A stretch of DNA of 17,472 nucleotides from an uncultured Lachnospiraceae bacterium. GTDB taxonomy: Bacteria > Bacillota > Clostridia > Lachnospirales > Lachnospiraceae. The stretch is taken from positions 1 to 17,472 of the forward strand of contig CALGGH010000156.1 in assembly GCA_937916415.1 (NCBI GenBank), given 5' to 3'. Numbering within the stretch: the first letter of the stretch is position 1; every line of letters begins with the position of its first letter. Below the pieces are notes generated by a model. It was not told the DNA's origin. It was given only the letters and a program-made list of their open reading frames with translations, and did not search any database. Below are positions 13,442-17,472 of the stretch, piece by piece. The position numbers and the translations under genes are program-made.

Positions 13442-16030
13442 ATGTCCGACAATAAATCTGCCAGGGAAATCGAAAAAGAAAACAAAAGAATGCAAAAAGA
13501 GGAAATCAAAAGAGCCAAAAGGGAGATCAGGGACAAAAACGAAGCAGGACGTAAAAGAACGGGCAGAACCGGTGCCATTAAACTTCTGCAGCACATGCTG
13601 ATCACGCTGTTTGCCCTTGCTGCCCTTATGCTGGTGTCCAAGTCCGTGGTCGTGGTGAACCGTTACAGCGGCCGGGAACTCCATACGCAGTTTGGCTCGG
13701 ATGCAGGACGCAAATACGAGGATTCGGTACTTTTCAACACGCTTTTCGGATATGAGACCAGGGACGTCCTGAAGCTGGTCACGATCAGGTCGCAGATGGA
13801 GACTGACGGTGCCTATGATCCTGATAAAATAGTGGACGTGGCCGCATACAATGCCAGGCATCTGGAAAACTACGAACCGGGATTGCAGGTGACTGCCAGA
13901 TATTACCTGGGTGACCTGCTGAAATGGCAGAAATACGGTTTTCATACCGAAACCATTCACAGCGACATACTGGCCGCCTCTGCCAATGCCCTCCGAAACG
14001 ATGGGTTTGACGATCCCGAAGACTTAGCCGGGCTTTATGATGAATTGTATGAGGAAACCTGGGAGCCTGACTCCATGGTCAATCCCGCTTACGACAGGGA
14101 AGTGGTCATCAACAGGTACAGGTCAGCAGACGGCCTGAACCTGGAGGACTATGCGTCTAACTGGGAAGAGTATGACGAGCTCGTAAGCGGCCTCATGGAA
14201 TGTGCCGACAGCCTGTACGTCAACTATATGGATTATCTCAAGATGCAGGAGTACTTCGACTCGCTCAATTCCAACGTGAGGTACTGCGTGATCATGGGCG
14301 AGGGCAAGGACAGGCGCATCTTCACCAACGCCAAGATCACTCCCAACATGTCGGACATGGCCATTGCGCAGACCTTTACCGGCATGGGCAGGTACTTAAG
14401 CTATGATTCCGACCGCATGACTTATGACACCAACACTGCGGTCACGGAGTCAACCTTCAATACGCTGATGTACACGTATAAATATGCTTATCCGGATGAC
14501 TCCAGGATATACGTGGGCGTGGACATGACGATGCCGGCTGATGATGCCATAAGCACCGCGTCCAAGAATTACACATCGATCATTCCCAACCGCAACGAGC
14601 TGATCCTGGCCATGATCGTGTCCATGGCGCTATACCTGATCCTGCTCGTGGCATGCACCATTTACGAAGGCAGGGAGACGGATGCCGATGGCAACGCATC
14701 CATACGGTTTAACGGCTTTGACAATACTCCGATCGAACTGTGGATTCTGATTGTTGCAGGCATCACGTTCGTAATATATGCCGCGGCAGCCATTATTTAC
14801 GCTCGGTTAGATGATGAAAACCTCTATCGCATCATGGAGATCAAGGATGAGCCCTACGTCTACGTGACGTTCGGGATCTGCGTATTCCTGTTCGACGTGA
14901 TATGCTTAGGCCTCTATTACTCGCTGGTGAGGAGGATCAAGGGCAGGCATATATGGAAACAGAGCTTCCTGTACAAGATCGTGGGGGCGGCCGTCCGCGG
15001 AGCTTATTCGATATACGACAACGGCAATCTGCTCATCAGGAGCGTCGTTCCTTTCGTCGGTCTGGGACTCGTGAACGCGGCATTGGTGCTGCTGGCGGAA
15101 GCCGGGATCATGCCCGCATTGGCACTGATCGCCCTGCTGATGGTGGACGTGTTGGCCTGCGTGTTCATATTCATGCAGTCCAGGGACCGCGAAAGCATCA
15201 TTAAGGGCATGAAACGCATAATATCCGGCGACCTGTCATTTAAGTCGGACACTTCCAAGGTACACGGTGACAACAAGGAACTGTCGGAATGCGTCAATTC
15301 CATTAGCGATTCCGTAAGGAGCGCGGTAGAGCAGAGCATGAAGGATGAACGGATGAAGACCGAGCTGGTGGCCAACGTGAGCCATGACATCCGCACGCCG
15401 CTCACGTCCATCATCAACTACGTGGACCTTTTGAAAAGGGAAAACATCGAAAATGAAGCGGCGCGTGATTACATAGCCGTACTGGATGAAAAATCACAGC
15501 GCCTGAAGACGCTGACCGACGACCTGATCGAGGCCAGCAAGGTATCCAGCGGCAACGTGGAGCTGGAGCTTGTCAGAATGAATCTGCCTGAGATGGTGAC
15601 GCAGGCACTCGGTGAATTCGACGAGAAGCTGTCCGAACGTAACCTGAGCATAGTGCTCCGCGGTGACGGCCTGATCCATCCTGACATGATGGCGGACGGC
15701 AGGTCCCTGTGGCGGGTGATGGAGAATCTCTTTGGAAACGTATGCAAATATGCCATGCCAGGCACCAGGGTTTTCATTGACATGTTCAACGTGACCGACG
15801 TAACCGAAAAGATAGTCCTCAGGATCACGAACATGTCGGAGACACCTCTGCCGGCTGACCTGACGGAACTGACGGAAAGGTTCATGCGCGGGGATGAGAG
15901 CAGGACCACCGAAGGATCGGGGCTCGGACTCTCGATCGCCAGGACCCTGACGGAGCTGATGGGCGGAACGTTTGAAATCCGCAGCGAAGCAGACCTGTTT
16001 AAGGCTGAAATTGCCTTTGACGCAGCATGA
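13442..16030 (+). CDS. Large membrane sensor histidine kinase
   Basis: This 862-aa sensor kinase pairs with the regulator just upstream. Order: a Lys/Glu/Arg-rich cytoplasmic leader (1-47), membrane segment ~51-72, a ~310-residue extracytoplasmic domain (73-385, Tyr/Asp-rich), then about five more membrane segments (386-406, 433-455, 473-495, 533-552, 556-577), a HAMP-like linker with IISGDLSF (593-600), HisKA with His648 in NVSHDIRTPLTS, and HATPase_c with Asn762/Asn766 (ENLFGNVCKYA) and GSGLGLS (825-831). The usual DxG of the G1 box appears as NMSE. Start ATG 13442 has GGGGAGG (13430-13436) five bases upstream. The extracellular domain is not one I recognise, so the stimulus is unknown; a cell-envelope or glycan signal is a reasonable guess from context. 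Confidence 0.92.
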   Translation: MSDNKSAREIEKENKRMQKEEIKRAKREIRDKNEAGRKRTGRTGAIKLLQHMLITLFALAALMLVSKSVVVVNRYSGRELHTQFGSDAGRKYEDSVLFNTLFGYETRDVLKLVTIRSQMETDGAYDPDKIVDVAAYNARHLENYEPGLQVTARYYLGDLLKWQKYGFHTETIHSDILAASANALRNDGFDDPEDLAGLYDELYEETWEPDSMVNPAYDREVVINRYRSADGLNLEDYASNWEEYDELVSGLMECADSLYVNYMDYLKMQEYFDSLNSNVRYCVIMGEGKDRRIFTNAKITPNMSDMAIAQTFTGMGRYLSYDSDRMTYDTNTAVTESTFNTLMYTYKYAYPDDSRIYVGVDMTMPADDAISTASKNYTSIIPNRNELILAMIVSMALYLILLVACTIYEGRETDADGNASIRFNGFDNTPIELWILIVAGITFVIYAAAAIIYARLDDENLYRIMEIKDEPYVYVTFGICVFLFDVICLGLYYSLVRRIKGRHIWKQSFLYKIVGAAVRGAYSIYDNGNLLIRSVVPFVGLGLVNAALVLLAEAGIMPALALIALLMVDVLACVFIFMQSRDRESIIKGMKRIISGDLSFKSDTSKVHGDNKELSECVNSISDSVRSAVEQSMKDERMKTELVANVSHDIRTPLTSIINYVDLLKRENIENEAARDYIAVLDEKSQRLKTLTDDLIEASKVSSGNVELELVRMNLPEMVTQALGEFDEKLSERNLSIVLRGDGLIHPDMMADGRSLWRVMENLFGNVCKYAMPGTRVFIDMFNVTDVTEKIVLRITNMSETPLPADLTELTERFMRGDESRTTEGSGLGLSIARTLTELMGGTFEIRSEADLFKAEIAFDAA

Positions 16031-16035
16031 AAATA

Positions 16036-16077
16036 CCGGGGACGGTTCCGTGCATTGGTGCAGTGAATCGTCCCCGG
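16036..16077. terminator. Shared hairpin between convergent kinase and PRPP synthetase genes
   Basis: CCGGGGACGGTTC (16036-16048) pairs with 16065-16077 (13 pairs, one G-U), and inside the loop TGCA (16051-16054) pairs with TGCA (16059-16062) around TTGG. It lies entirely in the 54-bp gap between the kinase stop and the PRPP synthetase stop. Flanking tails are only weakly T-rich (CTTAGGTTTAAAA on one side, TATTTCA read on the other strand). It probably ends transcription from both sides, and the GGGGACGGTTC stem resembles recurring palindromes in Clostridial intergenic regions. Confidence 0.65.
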
Positions 16078-16084
16078 CTTAGGT

Positions 16085-17272
16085 TTAAAACGTAAATTCT
16101 TCCCGATTATTATATCTTTCGAGTATCTGACGTATCTTTTCAGTAGGCGTGCTTAAATCTGACATGGGCGCGTCGTGGTTCATGAAATCGATTATCGAGG
16201 CAATGAACTTGCCCATGTCAGCCTGCAGGTAATAAGGACGCTCGAGCAGTGCGGGATCGAGATAGTTAAGGTTCGTGGTGATGATCTTGTCGAAATAGCA
16301 TTTTTCGTATGCTTCGTCAAAAGCTGAGAGGCCATCCGTGAACAGTCCGAAAGTAGTGCAGATGTATACGCGCTTGGCGTTCATTTCCTTTAGCTGTCGG
16401 GAGGTGTCGATCATTGAACCTCCGGAAGAGATCATGTCGTCTATGATGATGCAGTCCTTGCCGTCGATGTTTTCACCCAGGAATTCATGTGCGACGATGG
16501 GGTGCTTGCCATTCACCATCCTGGTATAATCACGTCTCTTGTAGAATACGCCCATGCCCAGTCCCAGGACCGACGCGAAATATATGGATCTGTCGGTTGC
16601 GCCCTCGTCGGGGGATATGATGATCGTGTGATCCTTGTCGATGATCATGTCCTTCTCGTTGCTAAGTAGAGTGCGGGCAAACTGGTACATGGGATTGAAA
16701 TTGTCGAATCCCGTGAAAGGAGCGGAATTCTGGATCCTGGGATCATGCGCGTCAAACGTGATGAAATTGGATATGCCCATGTTGGACAATTCCTTAAACA
16801 TGTATGCGGCATCAAGGGATTCCCGTCCCGTACGTCTGTGCTGCCTGCCCTCGTACAAAAACGGCATGATGACGTTTACCCTGGAGGCCTTGCCGTTGAT
16901 CGCGCCTATTATCCTCTTCAGGTCCTGAAAGTGATCGTCGGGAGAATAGTGATTCTCATAACCGTTCATCCTGTAGGTAAGGGAGTGATTGGTCACGTCC
17001 GTGATGATGAAAATGTCATCACCCCTCACTGAATCCAGTATCGTGCACTTACCTTCGCCGGTTCCCATGCGTCCCAGTTCTATGCGTGCTACGTAGTCAT
17101 CCTTGACGTATCCCTGAAATGCGGGATCTGCCTTGAATTTTTTGTGCAGGTCGGACCTGAATTCTATCAGGTATTTGTTAACGCTTTTGCCCAACTTTTC
17201 CGCGCAGGGAGGAACTATGAGCTTGATGGGCGCTACAGCCATCCTCTGTTCAAGTTTCTGAATGTTAGCCAT
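16085..17272 (-). CDS. prs: Divergent ribose-phosphate pyrophosphokinase (PRPP synthetase)
   Basis: This 395-aa enzyme should make PRPP from ribose-5-phosphate and ATP for purine, pyrimidine, His and Trp synthesis. Landmarks: the PRPP-binding loop IIDDMISSGGSMIDT (276-290, two Asp at 278-279), IISPDEGATDRSIYFA (218-233), the basic catalytic-loop region YKRRD (244-248), MPFLYEGRQHRR (136-147) and FDAHDPRIQNSAPF (173-186). These align with canonical enzymes but differ in detail, and the protein is about 80 residues longer than the usual ~315, with an N-terminal extension. I chose the start at 17272 because GGAG (17280-17283 on the + strand) stands seven bases upstream; a longer frame starting at 17314 would begin only a few bases after the predicted transcript start with no ribosome binding site. 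Confidence 0.88.
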   Translation of the reverse strand: MANIQKLEQRMAVAPIKLIVPPCAEKLGKSVNKYLIEFRSDLHKKFKADPAFQGYVKDDYVARIELGRMGTGEGKCTILDSVRGDDIFIITDVTNHSLTYRMNGYENHYSPDDHFQDLKRIIGAINGKASRVNVIMPFLYEGRQHRRTGRESLDAAYMFKELSNMGISNFITFDAHDPRIQNSAPFTGFDNFNPMYQFARTLLSNEKDMIIDKDHTIIISPDEGATDRSIYFASVLGLGMGVFYKRRDYTRMVNGKHPIVAHEFLGENIDGKDCIIIDDMISSGGSMIDTSRQLKEMNAKRVYICTTFGLFTDGLSAFDEAYEKCYFDKIITTNLNYLDPALLERPYYLQADMGKFIASIIDFMNHDAPMSDLSTPTEKIRQILERYNNREEFTF

Positions 17273-17326
17273 GTTTATTCTCCGTGAAATGATTACTGCC
17301 TTAAACTGACTCATATAAGCCCTTAT

Positions 17327-17356
17327 ATTCTAAACTTGTGAAAATGCATGCGTCAA
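17327..17356 (-). promoter_or_regulatory. Predicted promoter of the PRPP synthetase gene
   Basis: Read on the minus strand, TTGACG (17356-17351) is followed after 18 bases by TAGAAT (17332-17327), close to the sigma-A consensus. Transcription would begin near 17320, giving a leader of roughly 50 bases before ATG 17272, with GGAG at 17283-17280. This fits the chosen start. Confidence 0.75.
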
Positions 17357-17472
17357 GATTACATAAATCTGATATTGAGATAATGCTGATTTCAGCGTTT
17401 CCTTAGGCGTTGTAAATAAATAACTTCATAAAGATGCGCAGACCGGATTTTCATGTGCAAGGCGGAGGAAGG
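17357..17472. other. Non-coding end of window
   Basis: I see no gene here. GCTGA/TCAGC (17385-17389 and 17392-17396) is a small palindrome upstream of the PRPP synthetase promoter on its strand. The final bases GGCGGAGGAAGG (17461-17472) resemble a strong ribosome binding site for a + strand gene starting just beyond the window, which would make it divergent from prs; this cannot be confirmed. Confidence 0.3.

Noticed and set aside
17273..17314. Fourteen-residue N-terminal extension of the PRPP synthetase.
   Set aside because: The longer start lies about six bases after the predicted transcript start and lacks a ribosome binding site, whereas ATG 17272 has GGAG seven bases upstream.
1..17472. 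Possible CRISPR array, tRNA/rRNA genes, transposases or phage genes.
   Set aside because: No regularly spaced repeats, cloverleaf sequences, rRNA segments or integrase/transposase motifs were seen.

Overview
The window looks like a chromosome segment from an anaerobic Firmicute of the class Clostridia, most likely Lachnospiraceae. Three things suggest this: the gene order around rbgA and rnhB, Gram-positive-style ribosome binding sites (GGAGG) and consensus promoters, and the protein families of the two-component system and the long, divergent PRPP synthetase. GC content is moderate (roughly 50 to 55% in the stretches I counted). This is an inference from protein resemblance; no rRNA or other taxonomic marker is present. 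There is no tRNA, rRNA, CRISPR array, transposase or phage gene, and no gap over 300 bases without a gene.

Region 1 (1-5579, + strand) is a tightly packed housekeeping operon: end of a signal peptidase I gene, rbgA (50S assembly GTPase), a second signal peptidase I, rnhB, a FliK-like hook-length-control homologue, a stand-alone FlhB C-terminal-domain protein, yraN, and pgeF/yfiH. Every junction overlaps or abuts (ATGA, GTGA, an 8-bp overlap, or zero spacing), so translational coupling is likely. The rbgA-rnhB-FliK-like-FlhB-like order matches ylqF-rnhB-ylqG-ylqH of Bacillus subtilis.

Region 2 (5580-5796) is a 217-bp gap holding three consecutive strong hairpins: a perfect 17-bp inverted repeat, a 14-bp stem with one bulge, and a perfect 15-bp inverted repeat. 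A 13-bp motif occurs three times in it. It separates the housekeeping operon from a surface-glycan operon and is the most unexplained piece of the window.

Region 3 (5797-12609, + strand) is a glycan-assembly operon: a nucleotide-sugar epimerase/dehydratase-like enzyme, a GT2 glycosyltransferase, a DUF5672 protein, a GT17-family glycosyltransferase, a second GT2 enzyme, and a 753-residue protein that joins a polytopic Wzy/O-antigen-ligase-like half to a GT4 glycosyltransferase half. No flippase, ABC exporter or priming transferase is visible, so the set is incomplete here.

Region 4 (12610-16030, + strand) is a two-component system: an OmpR/PhoB-type regulator and an unusually large histidine kinase (862 aa, about six membrane segments, a ~310-residue extracytoplasmic domain). 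The intergenic DNA before it carries three exact copies of TCTTTAAT. Region 5 (16085-17272, - strand) is a convergent divergent-type PRPP synthetase, separated from the kinase gene by a shared hairpin and driven by a recognisable promoter at 17327-17356.

The best leads for something undescribed are the triple-hairpin element before the glycan operon, the polymerase-GT4 fusion, and the FliK-like/FlhB-C pair inside a ribosome/RNase operon. A consistent codon-junction bias (Asn/Asp/Tyr/His before Val almost always ends in C) also runs through the window.
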